Below, in pieces: positions 24,758 to 37,984 of a stretch of 64,000 nucleotides of DNA. A program made the translations under genes and the position numbers. This stretch comes from Letharia columbiana (taxonomy: Eukaryota > Ascomycota > Lecanoromycetes > Lecanorales > Parmeliaceae). The DNA is taken from contig NW_023501086.1 of NCBI RefSeq assembly GCF_014066305.1, forward strand, positions 186,001 through 250,000, given 5' to 3'. Each line of letters starts with the position of its first letter. Position 1 is the first letter of the stretch. A model generated the notes under the pieces. The model did no database searches, was not told the origin of the DNA, and saw only the letters and a program-made list of their open reading frames with translations.

Positions 24758-25288
24758 TTAATATATATAAAAGAATAAGATAGAGCTAAATTAGAAAATC
24801 TTGAATTTATATATATAGTTAATTATAAACTCGTTAGGTCTACGCTTTTTAATTAGATATCGCGGGTAAATAAATTAGCGTTCGTAATTATTAAAAAAAT
24901 AGATATATATTATTAACATATAGAATAACTTTTTTATTTATTATTAACTTTTTGAGATTTTTTTTTAAATTATAGAACGAAATCTGGGCTTTCAGATAAA
25001 AAAAGAATTTCTAAATTTAATCTTATAATTATTAAAGCGCAAGGGATTCAAATATCGCTTACCAAAGTTCGCTTACCAAAGATCGCTCTATCATAATACG
25101 TTAAGGCCTTATCTCGACTTAGGGCTAGGGCTACCTAGCGTAAACTTAACACTATATATATCTATTCTATAGATATATTATATATCAAATTATAATATAA
25201 TTATATTATTTTCTAATACGCTTATCTATTTACTCGATAGCTCTAATTAAAAAAATAATTATAAATTTAATTTATAGATCTTTACTCG
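24758..25288 (+). mobile_element. Short family A derivative, copy S1
   Basis: About 530 bp with the family A left end (TTAATATATATAAAAGAATA) and right end (GATCTTTACT, RIPed from GGCCTTTACT) but a different interior. The interior keeps less mutated patches such as CGCTTACCAAAGTTCGCTTA (25060-25080) and GCGCAAGGGATTCAAATAT. The same interior is found reversed at 35485-35952, so this is a genuine subfamily and not a random deletion. Confidence 0.65.
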
Positions 25289-25289
25289 T

Positions 25290-27803
25290 TAATTTATATA
25301 ATTATAATCTTTTAAATATAATTTATATTACTTCTAATATATTTAAAAATTCATTTTATATAATTTATAATATTTTCTATTTAAATAATATTAAGATATT
25401 TATAAATAATCTTATAATTAATAATATTTAAATTAAAACTTATTTAAAAATAAAATCTCTTATTTATAAAAAAAGATAAAATATTAATAATTATTAAGAT
25501 AGTATTATTATCGATAAACTCGATAATAAATAATTATCTTATCTAATCGTCTTATATATAATTATAATATATTTAAAGATAATACTTTATATTTTAATTT
25601 ACTCGCTCGATCTATCTATTAATTTTAAAGTAAAAGATTATTAATAACTTAACTATAATATTTAATCGCTTATAAAAGATTTCTATATAATAATTATAAA
25701 TTAAGAGTTTTAATTTAATATTATTAAGATTAATAAGTTATATAAACGAAATACTTTTTTTAATAATAAGTTAATAATCTTTTTAGCGATAATACTATTA
25801 TTAATATCGAAATAAACTATATAATAGCGTTCTTTAATAAATTAATTAATTGCTACTTAAATAGCGTTATAGTTATTAAATATAAATAAGTCTATAATAA
25901 AGTTAATTAATATATCTTATTATTATTTTTATAAGATTAATAAAAATTAAAATAAATTATATTTTTAATCGCGAGATATTTTAGCTCTCTAATAAATATA
26001 GTAATTTTAAATATAAATAGTTATTATTATTCTTATTTCTTATTAATAATATTCTCTCTTAAATAATCTATAGATATATATTATCTCGAGATAGTCGTAA
26101 GATAATTAATTATATATCTCTTAAATAACATCGATATATATATTATTAAATATCTATAAACGATATTTATAATAAAGTATCTTATTTTATACGAAATACT
26201 TATTTAAAGTAATCTCTTAAAATTTATCTTTATCTTTAATAATAGCGTTATAGATTTTTATATAATAGTTATTCTCTTTATTAGCTCTTACTATCTTATA
26301 ATAAATAAGATTATTAATTATATATATATTAATATTTTTATTATCTAACTTTAATTAATTAAAAATAAAGATTATTTAATACTATTAGCGTAATTATTTA
26401 TTATTAAAATTAATTAATTTATATTTAATTATTTATATAAATATATTAATTTTAATATTCTAAAATTTAAATCGATAAATAATCTTTATATTAAATTTAA
26501 ATAATATATTTAAATAGCGAGTTTAGCGATAACTAAGATCTCTTTCTTTAATAAAATATATTAAATTTTTATAATTCGTAAAGATCTTAATAGAGATATT
26601 AATATATTAATATTTAAAATATTAATATTTAAAATAACGAATAATAGTTAATAACTTCTTATTATAGATTTAATAATTATACTTAGCTAAAGTAAGATTC
26701 TTACTATAAAAGACTATTAAATAAAATACTTTCTTATTATTATATTAAAAAATAATATCTTTATTAACGTAATTAAAAAGTTAATTTTTAAGATAGGGTT
26801 TTTTTTTATTAAAATAATATAGAACTAAGACTTTAATAATAACGACTTTTAAAAAATAAAAAATCTCTTAATATACTAGAGATTAATTAAATATAATTTC
26901 TTTTATAATAAACTTTATTATAGATTTTACTATTTTAGAGAAATCTCTAATAAATTATTAATAAAAATTATAAAATCTAATAAAGATCTATATCTCTTTA
27001 AGATTAATAGATATAGTTTACTCGATAATAATCTAGATTTTAATAAGATTTATTTATAACTTATCTATAAATACTAATAAATCTAAAAATTTAATTTTCT
27101 AGACGTAGAATTCGCATTTAAGAATATTTATCTAAAGATTAATATTTCTTAATTTTAAGAGAATATATCTAATATATTAAACGTATTTCTTTTTTATCTT
27201 ATTATAAATAAATATATTATCGAGATAAATTTAATAGAAGTTATCTAAATACTTAAAAAGAATATTATTTATATATTATTAATATATAACTAGACCGTTA
27301 ATTAGATCGAAGAGAAGAATCTAATATTTATATACTTTAAAAAAGATAATAAAAATAATAAAATTCTCGCTATCGAGATATATATATAGTTTATTAAACG
27401 CGACTATAATATCTAATTATATAAGATATTTATATCTCTAGATTCTTATTAAAATCTTATCTATTAATAGAATTAAGTATTATTTTCTTTTAATAATAGC
27501 GTTTAACTTTTAATAATTTATATAAAAGCGTAATTCTCTATTTAACTTTTTCGCGAATAAAATAAGTAAGATGAATAATATATAATTTAATATTATAAAT
27601 TCTTTCTTTAAATATTTATTTAGATACTTCTTTATTTATCTAAACTTATATTTTAATATTAAATAAATTCTACTTTTTAAAAATTTTATTTTATTAAAAT
27701 TATCGTTAAATTTTAACTTATAATTATAAAAATAGTATAAGAAAAGTATATTTATCTTAATTCTATTAAAAATATTAAGATAATTATAATACTTCGTAGA
27801 TAG
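25290..27803 (-). pseudogene. Decayed Gypsy pol (RT, RNase H, integrase), left part of split element
   Basis: Read on the minus strand from about 27500 leftwards. The RT palm box decays to YLDNI at 27213-27227, preceded by LPFGL- and YINNILF-like segments at about 27230-27310. RNase H follows at about 26500-26800, with FYSKNLTLAKYNY and IFTNYKNLIYF segments. An integrase N-terminal region with a YYKYRL segment lies at about 26110-26300. Stops are mostly TAA or TAG in place of CAA, CAG or TGG, so RIP killed it. Its gag and protease-proximal parts lie on the far side of the inserted Gypsy, at 36.5-37.9 and 35.1-35.5 kb. Order and motifs fit Ty3/Gypsy; the far 3' end is not resolved. Confidence 0.7.
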
Positions 27804-27808
27804 TTTAC
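27804..27808. repeat. Target-site duplication, left copy (TTTAC)
   Basis: The five bases before the left LTR of the plus-strand Gypsy read TTTAC. The five after the right LTR (35102-35106) read TTTAT. They differ by one C-to-T transition, as expected after RIP. Confidence 0.65.
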
Positions 27809-28084
27809 TATTAAGTCTAATACTATTATAGATCTTAACGCTACTTACGCTAAGACGTTAATATTATATATATTACGTTAGAGTTTCTTTTAGAGTTTAA
27901 TTTTAATAATATATCTTATATATCTAGAGACTTAACGAATATAGATCTACTTTATATATCTTAAAGTTTTAATATTTTTTAGAGATTAATTCTATTATTA
28001 AATATATTATTAAACTCTATAACGACTTTATATCTTTTATAATTTATATTCGCTAGTTAATTATTAATAGACTACGCTCTTATA
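27809..28084 (+). repeat. 5' LTR of plus-strand Gypsy
   Basis: A 276-bp segment repeated at 34827-35101. It starts TATTAAGTCTAATACTATTA (TG to TA by RIP) and ends GACTACGCTCTTATA. Shared landmarks are TAGAGATTAATTCTA and GACTTAACGAATATAGAT-type stretches. This copy has more C-to-T and G-to-A changes than the 3' LTR. Confidence 0.8.
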
Positions 28085-29170
28085 ATTTTAATCTCTTTAT
28101 CTTTTAAAGGAAAAGATTTATTATTATTATAATATTAAGTTTATTCTTAGATTATATAATAAATAACGAAGATAATATTAATAGCTATTATAGCGTCGAT
28201 AATTAATTCGAAAATTTCTTATTAATAAAAAATCTTATTATAAAATAATATATTATAATTATTAAGACTAAAAACTATTATCTAGAATAAAAATAAGAGT
28301 TAACTATATTAAAGATTTATAATCGCGAGCTTTATAATATTAGCTTATCGTTTATAATTAGCGAGAATCTATCTATATTAATTATTATCGCGCTTTTAAT
28401 AAATATATTAATTAAGATAAAAATATTTCGCTTTAAAAGAATATATTTTTATAAAAATATTAATAAGAGAAAGCATTTACGCTAATTTCGCGAAATCGAA
28501 ATTAAGTTTTTTATAAATTCTAAATATTTTACTATCGATTAAGCTAGAATTATTTATTATATATAGTTTTTAAAAGATAACTTTAATATCTAATAATATA
28601 GATATTATTAAATTTATAATCTAGAAAATATAATCTTTAAATTTTTTAAATAATTTCTATTTAATTTAATTGCAAATTTAATAAATCGCTATTTTCTTAT
28701 TTATAAAAAATAAAAGAAGATTAAATATCACTTTAATTAGAAAATATTTATTTTTAAAATCTATTTAAAAGAGTTAAAGATCTATTTATCTCTATTTTTT
28801 AAAAAGTATTAAATTAATTTCTTTTTAGCTAAATTTAGATTAAAGTTTAAAAATAAGATTTTAAATATTAATAATATATCGAGATAATAAAAAGAAATTC
28901 TTATCTAGATTATTATATAGAAAAAGATTTTAAAATATATACGCTTTAGCGATAATTTCTATTCGAAGTTTTTAAAAGAGTTTACTAAAAATAAGCTCTT
29001 AAAGAAGCGAATTTCGAAATTTAAATTAGCTTTAAATAGCGGCGTTAAAGTAATATATATTTAAGAGAGTAATATAAAATATAAAGCTAAATTTTTTAAC
29101 TCTAATTATAAAAAGAATAATTATTTTTATTATAATAAATAGAGTTATTAGATATCTAAATATTTAAACT
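28085..29170 (+). pseudogene. Decayed Gypsy gag
   Basis: The region between the 5' LTR and pol. Near its end the codons at 29122-29163 read Y-F-Y-Y-N-K-stop-S-Y-stop-I-S-K-Y. Reversing only RIP-type changes gives the spacing C-x2-C-x4-H-x4-C of a retroviral-type zinc knuckle. The upstream gag is too mutated to align by eye. Confidence 0.6.
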
Positions 29171-32100
29171 TTAATAAATTATCTATTATTAATATCGATA
29201 TAATATTAATAAAAAAAGATTAGATTTTATAATCGTCTTAGAAGTAAGATAAGAATAATAATTAATAGAGATAATTTCTTTTATTTTTATAAAGAGATAA
29301 ATAAAGCTTTAAAGTAAATAGAGATAACTCGTTACTCTATTTAATATTAAAATATATATTAATTTAATTTTATAAAAGTTTATAATTTAATAAAATTTAA
29401 AATCTTATAATATTATTTTATTATAATTAAAAGTATTAAGCGATTAAAGTATATATTACTATAGCGCGTATTAATTAAACTATTAATTAATAAATAATTA
29501 AAATTAAAATAGAGAGTATAATATACTCTTTTATATTATTAATTAAAAAGATCTTAATATCGTATTAAGTATATCTAAGCTAAGCTAATTATAAGTATTA
29601 TTAAATTTAGCGATAGAGTAATAGCGATTTAAAGTTAACGCTAGTAAATTATAAATTAAAAAATTAATTAAATTTATTTAAATTATCGAATAAAAGCTAA
29701 ATATATTCGCGATTATATACGTTATAATAGCGCGAAGTAAATTAAAAAATAAATATAATTTAATACTTTTTTAAAAGTTATTAGAGTTTAATAATATTTT
29801 TTCTAATAAAAAAATAAAAATCTTATTTATATTTAAATAAAGAGATTATATTATTAAGATTAAGAGCGATAAGAAGTCGCTATATAGTCTTTTATATAAT
29901 TTATTTTAAATAAAATTAATAAAGCTATAACGCTATCTAAAAAACTCTCTTTAGAAAAATTAGATTTACTATTTAACTTCTTTAATTAAAATATTAATTC
30001 TTTTTATTTCTAAAAAGAATAAGAAGCTTTATTTTTATATTAATTATCGAGATCTAAACGCGATAACTATTAAAAATCAATACTCGCTATCTCTAATTAT
30101 TAAGATTTTAAATCGCTTATATAAATTTAAAATCTTTATAAAGTTAGATCTTAAAAATATTTTTTATTAAATTTAAATTAAAGAAGATAATAAGTAAAAA
30201 ATAGCGTTTTATAATTATTATAATTACTTTAAATATCTAATTATATCTTTTAAACTTATTAATATATTAATAACTTTTTAAGTATATATTAATAAAGCTC
30301 TTATAAATCTAATAGATATAATATACGTAGTATATTTAAATAATATTTTAATTTATAGTATTAATTTAATAAAGTATTAATAATATATTAAATAAGTATT
30401 TAAGCGTTTATATTAGTTTTAAGTATATATTAATCTTAAAAAATATTAATTCTATATTAAATAAATTAAGTTTCTAGAGTTTATTATATTAATTTAAAAT
30501 ATCGCGATAAATTAGAAATATATTACTATTATTAAAAAGTAATTAAAATTAAAAAGTTATTAAAATATATAAATCTTTTTAGACTTTATTAATTTTTATT
30601 AGTAATTTATTTATAAGTATTTTAATATAGTAGTATTACTTATTAATTTATTTAAAGAGAGTTATTACGAGCGTATTCTTAATATATTTCTTAGTTCTAT
30701 AACTAGCGGGCCTTAACGAAGGTATCCTCTATTATATTATATCTTCTTCTCATATATATAGTTCGATAGCCTTATTATTCTAGTTCTATCTTATCTATAT
30801 TAATATTATATCTATACTAGTTCTAATAATAAGAATAATAAGAAATTTAAATCGTTAGAATAAATAAATAGCGCTAAATTAATATTTTAATAGCTTTAAA
30901 ATATTTTTATAATCGCGCTATTTCTACGCTATTATAATTTAAATTTAAAATTATATTTTAAGATTAACGCTTTTAACTTCGATATAGAGATTATATTTTT
31001 ATAATTAAATAAGAATAGTTATTAGTAATTAATAATATTCTAATTTAAAAAAATAATTTTTATAAAGTAAAATTATAAGACTTATAATTAAGAGCTATTT
31101 ATTATTATAGCGTTTATAAAATAATAGTATTATTATCTAGAAGATAATATATTTTATATTAAGATTTTAATAAATTATAATAATTTTAAAGACTTTATAA
31201 AATAGAAGAGATTAAATTCTAAATAAACTTATTAAGCGCTAAAATTAGCTATTTATAACTTTAAATTTTTTTATTAAATAAATAAACTAAACTCTATTAA
31301 TTTATTATTATAGCGTCTTAATTATAAAAGAACTTCGCTATTAAATATTAAATTATTATTAATATTATAAAATAAATTTATATTTTAAATTAATAGCGAG
31401 TAATTATAAAGAGATAAAGAAATTATAGCGGCGATAGCGTTTATATTTTATATTATCGATATCTAAATAATTATTTCTAAAAGAGAGTTTAAGACTATAT
31501 AAGAGATTACTTATAATATATTTTAAAGATTAATAAAAAGATTAATTTAAGATTTATAAATTTATAATAATTAAGTAAGCTCTTTTTAAATTAATATTAA
31601 TAAATTAATAATTAAGTATCGCGTTTATAGCTAAATATAGATTTTAAATTTCGAGAAATTATTAAAATATAATAATCGTCTTTATATCTCTAAAGATAAG
31701 ATCTTAAAAGAAGAGCTTATTAATAAATATTATAATAATTTATTATTTAAATACTTTAACGCTATAAAGATATATAAACTATTTATTTATAAATATTATT
31801 AGAATAAGAGCTTAAAGTAAGTTATTAATTATATTAAGATATATAATATTTATTAATAGATTAAAGCTTCGCGATATCGTCTTTACGATAAATTAAGTTC
31901 GCTTTTTATCGTTATTAAGCTATAGATTTTTTTTATAAACTTTATTATTAGCTTATTAATAAGTAAATATAAGAATATTATTTATAATACTATTCTAGTT
32001 ATAAAAAATTAATTTATAAAAATAATAAAATATATTTTTATATTTATTATAATCGATATTACTTAGCTAATAGATGTATTTTATTCTAAAATAGTATATT

Positions 32101-33020
32101 ATTATAGTATATTAAATAATATTATTAGCGATAGAGACTCTATATTTATTAATAGCTTCTAATTCGCTATTTACTTTTATTTTAAAATTAAATAATATTT
32201 AAATATCGTCTTTTATTTATAAATTAATAAATAAACTAAGCGTTAAAATTAGATATTAAAATATTTCTTACGCGTATTTACTAATAATAAGTAAAATGTT
32301 TAGAAAAATAACTACTAATAATAGAATTCGCTTATATAAATAATTAATATTTCTTTTTTAAAATAATATCGTTTTTTCTAATATATAGATATTATTCTAA
32401 AATTTATTAAGAGATTAAGAATAACTTCGTTAAGGAAGAGATATTCGCTATAAATAATAGAGTAAAGAAGTTATAAATATTAAGAGATAAGATAATAAAG
32501 CGCCTTTATAGCGCTATTATAATTTAATTTAAATATTATAATAAAATATATTAACTTTAAAGTTATAAGATAAGTAATTTAATAATATTAATAATTAAGA
32601 ATTTAAAGTAGAAACGTTTAAATAAGAAGTTATTTTATAAATTTATAAGATTATTTTAGATTATAGATAAGATAGAAGTATAAATATATCGTCTACTTTT
32701 ATTTTTAATATATAAAATATATAAAATCTATAATATCTTTTATATATTATTATTTAAATCTTATTATAATCGCGATTATAATAATATAGCGAATATCTTT
32801 ATATAGATTCTTAAGTTTATTAATAATAATAAACTTTAAGAGATTAAAGAAATTATTAATAAAATTAAATATAAGAAAGATATTTAATATAAAGTTAAAT
32901 AGATTAATTAAGATAAAGAGTATAATTAATAATTATTAAATAATAAATTTATTAATATTAATAAGCTAAGTTAAGTCTATAAATAGATAAATAATAAATA
33001 TAAATATTAAGTAATAGATA
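29171..33020 (+). pseudogene. Decayed Gypsy pol (RT, RNase H, integrase, chromodomain-like end)
   Basis: The RT box reads YLNNIL at 30333-30350 (from YLDDIL), preceded by an IFIKLDLKN segment at about 30140. After the family B insertion, RNase H continues at about 30850-31330 with FIKIL/INYNNFKDF-like segments and NYKTYN-ELF. The integrase spans about 31600-32350, with a zinc-binding N-terminus, a decayed core and a TDGQTER-like site near 32220-32243. The C-terminal YKIYNIF-like segment and a chromodomain-like EIINKIK...YKVK stretch lie at 32560-33020. Stops are RIP-type. Order and motifs place it in Ty3/Gypsy, probably a chromovirus. Confidence 0.75.
30663..30826 (+). repeat. Repeat family B, copy 2, inserted in Gypsy pol
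   Basis: Interrupts pol between RT and RNase H. Begins TATTACGAGCGTATTC and contains ACTAGCGGGCCTTAACGAAG, the least RIPed text nearby. Ends TACTAGTTCTAATA. It matches 53227-53392 and the reversed copies at 12839 and 40572. No clear target duplication was found. Confidence 0.65.
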
Positions 33021-34826
33021 ATAATAAGTCTCTTATTATTAAAGAGTTTATTTAATTATATAAATTAATAATAAGTAAGTAAATATAATAAAATAAGATA
33101 TAAATATCGATTAGATTAAATATATATCTAGATAATATTTATACTACGCGCGTATTTCTTTATATTTACTATTATTAAAATATAGATTAATTAAATAATT
33201 ATATTATTTAGCTATCTATTAAACTCTATTATAAAAAGAGTATATCGTATTAGAGTATATATTATTAATATAGATATATTTTTACTTAAAATAGTTATTA
33301 AAGAATTATCTAGAGACTCTATATTAGCGTAATTATTAAAAAAAGATTATTATTTAAATATTCTTTATTATCTTATTATTAAATTCTAAGTCGAGTTTAT
33401 TAATCTATTACTTTAATAAAAAGATAGTTAAAATATAATTATTAAATTAATATTTATCGATATTCGCTATATATCGATAAAGGCTTTTAAGCTTTTTCTT
33501 TAATAACTTATTTTCTTTTAATTTCGCTATACGCTTATTTATTATTATAAGCTAATTTTAAAAATTTATAATTATAATAAAGATAACTAAAATCGTCGTT
33601 ACTATATATCTCTATAATTTATATTATTAAATAATCTTCTTATTAAGCTTAGCTCGTAGATAAGATAGCTTTTAAGATTATCTAATATAACGATAATATT
33701 ATATTAATTTTCTTATTTACGTTTAAAGATATAGAGAAATTCTAATATAGTAATTAATATCGCGTCTTTTAATCTTATAGTTATTATAAAAAAGAGACTT
33801 ATCTCGAATATATAAATCGTTATCTCGATAAAAATAAGTTTTATATAATAAATTAGATATTAGAACTTATTAATAAATATATATATAAAGCGATAATAGT
33901 AGAAATAATTAAGAGTTAGTAGTCGCGTCTATAAGACGATTATATATTTACTATTAAAGTTATTATTATTATTAAAAAAGAATATTATAAAATTATTAGT
34001 TTATATATTAATATAATTAATAATAATAAGATACTTATAATAAAGAGAAGTAGATTATTAATATAATAAGATATATTATATTTATATTAATATTAATATT
34101 AACGTTATAGCGTTAGAATAATTACTTATAAGAGAGATATTAGAAGTTATAAAGAATAAAAATAAATAATCTAGAAGAAGTTTTTATACTCTTTATTATA
34201 GCGCTATTATTAGTAAATAGTATTAAATAATATAAATAATAGCGATATAATAATATTTCGCTATTATCTATAGAGCCGCGTCGTCTAATTATTTTTATTA
34301 TTTTTATTATTATTATTAATTAATAATCGAGAGTATTATTATAAACGCGTCGCTCTATTAATTATTATTTTTAAATTCTTATAATAAAGATTATTATTAT
34401 ATTATTTCGCTATAAATATAATACGCTATAAGAATAATATTATCTATAGAGAAACTCTTCTCTCTTCTTTTATCTATTAAGTTTTTAAAATTTTATTACA
34501 AATTTTTAAATCTAATATTATTCGTTATAGAGATTATTAATTAGCGCTATAAAAACGCTAACGCTAAGCGCGTTAATTTATTATAGATTATTATTAATTA
34601 ATATCGCGAAAGTAATATTATTCTCGAAGATAATATTAATATTATTATATAATATATTAGTAACGCGTCTATAGCGCGTAATAATTAATTCTATTATCTT
34701 ATTAAAACGATATTATAATAGATTAACTCTTTTTCTTTATTTCTCTATTAGAGTTTAAAGATTTTTTAATAAATATTTTATTTTTATTTAGACGTTTAGG
34801 AATTAGAGTTTAGAAGAGAAAATAAT
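33021..34826 (+). other. Gypsy 3' region, function not identified
   Basis: About 1.8 kb between the chromodomain-like end and the 3' LTR. It is unusually long for a Gypsy 3' non-coding stretch and contains some stop-poor plus-strand segments (for example around 33700-34000), but nothing I can name. It could be an extra ORF or another nested insertion. Confidence 0.35.
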
Positions 34827-35101
34827 TATTAGATCTAATATTATTATAGATCTTAGCGCTATCTATATTAAAGCGCGATATCGTATATATTATATTAGAG
34901 TCTCTTTTAGAGTTTAGTTTTAATAATATATCTTATATATCTAGAAACTTAACGAATATAGATTTACTTCGTATATCTCGAAGTTTTAATATTTCTTAGA
35001 GATTAATTCTACTATTAAATATATTACTAAACTCTATAATAACTCTACGTCTTTTATAGCGTATATTCGCTAGCTAATCGTTAGTAAACTACGCTCTTAT
35101 A
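34827..35101 (+). repeat. 3' LTR of plus-strand Gypsy
   Basis: A 275-bp partner of the LTR at 27809-28084. Begins TATTAGATCTAATATTATTA and ends ACTACGCTCTTATA. Followed by TTTAT, the partner of TTTAC before the 5' LTR. Confidence 0.8.
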
Positions 35102-35106
35102 TTTAT

Positions 35107-35484
35107 ATTTTATCTTCTTTAAATTAATCTTATTAATACTATTAATCTAAATAAAGTAATTAAAATTATAATATCTTTTATATTTCTTTTTTAAGTTATA
35201 CGAATAAAATTTATTAATTAATATATAAGAATTACGAGATATATAAATAATAGAAGATATATATAATATTAACGAGTTATTATAAATCTTATTTATTATT
35301 AATATAAATAGTTTATTATCTTTTTTATAAGTTAATTAATAATAAATCGCTATATTAATCTTAGCGATATTAATAAACTTAAACTTCTTACTATTCTTAT
35401 CCTTATTTAATAAAAAAATATTTAAATTAATTTTATTATCGTAAATAAGTAAAGAAGAATTTTATTATTTTAATATAATAGACG
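35107..35484 (-). pseudogene. Decayed Gypsy fragment between gag and RT of the split element
   Basis: On the minus strand this carries KFKFINIAKINIAIYY and KKDNKLFILIINKIYN, resembling the linker between protease and RT in fungal Gypsy polyproteins. It fits as the missing piece between the gag at 36.5-37.9 kb and the RT at 27 kb, separated by two later insertions. Confidence 0.5.
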
Positions 35485-35952
35485 AGTAAAGGCCTATAAA
35501 TTAAATTTATAATTTTTTTTTTGATTAGGGCTATCGAGTAAATAGATAAGCGATCTTTAATAAGCGAACTTTGGTGAGCGGGCTGTCCGGCTATCGAGCG
35601 AACTTTGGTAAGCGATATTTAAATTCCTTGCGCTTTAATAATTATCAGACAAATTTTCAAAATTCTTAAAAATTCGAAAAGCGCAAATAGCGTTTCAAAA
35701 TTTAAAAGAAAAAATTTCAAAATTTTAATAGAAAATAAAAAAGTTATTACTATTATAAATAATATATACCTATTTTTTAATAAGATAGACGCGGGAGGGC
35801 GAGATTTTGATAATTACGAACGCTAATTTATTTATCTACGATAACTTAGCTAATCTAATTAAAGAGCGTAGTAATTCTAAATTTATAATTAACTATATAT
35901 ATAAATTTAAGATTTTTAAGCTTAGCTCTATCTTATTCTTTTATATATATTA
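35485..35952 (-). mobile_element. Short family A derivative, copy S2
   Basis: 468 bp. Starts AGTAAAGGCCTATAAATT and ends with the reversed left terminus TCTTTTATATATATTAA. The interior shares GCGAACTTTGGTAAGCGATA and AAATTCCTTGCGC with S1. It interrupts the minus-strand Gypsy between gag and the protease-RT linker. Confidence 0.65.
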
Positions 35953-37950
35953 ATAAAAAAATAGATAATATAGATAATCGAAGCTTCGAAGTTAATAGAA
36001 AGAGAAGTTTATTTATTATTAATATCTAATTACTATTATAATTATATCGACTAGATAAAAAAAGTATCTTATTTTATAATATATTAAAAACTATCTTATA
36101 TTTATTTATCTAAGATTTCTTAATTATTATATTATTTTTTAATAATATAATTAATATTAAATATATTTCTTCTTAATAATCTTTTATTATTATTATTAGA
36201 AATAAATAATATATAATTAATTATTTTATAATCTAATTATTATAATCTCTTAATAATTTAAATTATAATAATAAAAGTAATTTTAAATATAAGACTTTAT
36301 ATATCGCTAAAATTAAAAACTTATTTATAACTATATAAATATTAATATATTTACTATCTATAAGAAAGTTATTAAGTAAATAAATTCTCTTTTATAAAAA
36401 TAGCGTAACTTATATATAAAAAGAATAACGTATTAAGACGTTATTAGAAGTATCTATTAAATATACTTTATAAATATCTCTTATTATAACTTTAAAAGAG
36501 ACTATTTATTTTCTAAATTCGATAAAGAATTATTACTATCTATAATATCGACGTTATTAATTTTAAATTCTTTATTTATATTTATTACGTAAAGTTATAC
36601 TTTTTTAAATATCTTTTTATTAGTCTCAATTTAAATAGTTATTATATAGTTATTTTAATAATAATCTTTCTTATTATAATTATAGTATATTAATTTTCTT
36701 AATTTTAAATTAATCTTAATATTTAAAGACGTAGCGATTAAAGTCTTAATAATAGATATAAGACGTATATTAATTATAGTTTATATAATAATTAACTTAA
36801 TAGTAACCTTTATAAACTTTATATCTTTATATTTAATATAATATAAATTATCTAATTTTCGAAGATATTTCTTTATAAACTTTAAGATAATAAATTCTTT
36901 TATAATATTTTATAAATTTCTTAATTTCTTTTTTAATTTCTTTAGAAGATAATACTTTAATATAAAAGTTTTATTAATATTAAAAATAATATCTAATTAA
37001 ATAAAGTCTAAATAGAAGTTAATAAAGAGTTAAATTTCTTACTATAAAATATATATATTACGTTATATATTATTATATTAATTTAAGTTCTTATAGATAT
37101 TAATTAACTTATTTATAATTTTACTAATAAACTAATATAAGTTAATAGAATTTCGAAATCTTCTATATATAATATACTATATAGTCTTATTATTAAGTTA
37201 TAAGACTATATAGATTATTTTAAAGTCTTTAATAAGATAATAATCGCTATTAACTCTAAATTTCTATTCTATTCTAAAGAATTAATTATCTTAAATAAAA
37301 TTACTATTATTAATAAATAGAGGTAAATTTAAAATCTTAATTAATTTCTCTTTTAAATATCTAGATATACATTTTTTCTTAATTAAGAATAATCGTAAAT
37401 TCTTTATTAATTATAGATTAAGGTTATTAACTTTTTACTATAAAAAAATTATATTTTTCTAAAAGTCTTAAGCTAACTAATTTATCTCTTTAATTAATTT
37501 ATAAATTTAATATAAATCGTTTATAATCTAATTCTTTTCTATTATAACGACGTAATATTAAATAATAATCTCTTAGAAATTATCTCGCTTCTAATAAATT
37601 TTATTTAATATAGATATAAATTTATTAAATTAATTCTTAATCTAATATTATAATTATAAACTATTAATAATATTTTAAAATATATCTACTAAGTCTATCT
37701 CGTTAGAGATATTATCTAATAAAATTAATATTTATCGAAATTTAATTTATTCTAATAAAGTCTTAATTTAATCTATTTTTTTAATATTAAACTTTATTAT
37801 AGAAAAGAAAAAAAGAGAATTAAGAAGAGTTTAAATACTCTAAAAAAATAGATATTAGAGATATTAGATCGATTAAAAAATAATAAAATCTCTCTAAAAT
37901 ATTTCGTAATTATTCGATATTAAGAATAAATTTTTTTACTATAAAGTTTA
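35953..37950 (-). pseudogene. Decayed Gypsy gag, right part of split element
   Basis: On the minus strand the codons at 36646-36687 read Y-Y-N-Y-N-K-K-D-Y-Y-stop-N-N-Y, which gives a C-x2-C-x4-H-x4-C zinc knuckle when only RIP-type changes are undone. Upstream (to the right) are a KFRVNSDYYLIKDFKI-like segment (about 37200-37280) and other gag-core-like stretches. With 25290-27803 and 35107-35484 it makes one minus-strand Gypsy interrupted twice. Confidence 0.65.
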
Positions 37951-37984
37951 AAATAAGATTATTTCTTTATAAAGACTTAATTAT

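Larger units (their letters stand above)
27809..35101 (+). mobile_element. Plus-strand Gypsy chromovirus-like retrotransposon, RIPed, LTR-bounded
   Basis: A 7.3-kb element bounded by two LTRs of about 276 bp and a 5-bp target duplication. In order it holds gag with a CCHC knuckle, RT, RNase H, integrase and a chromodomain-like tail, all decayed. It sits inside a minus-strand Gypsy and itself carries a 165-bp family B repeat at 30663. It is heavily RIPed, so it is not active. Confidence 0.8.
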
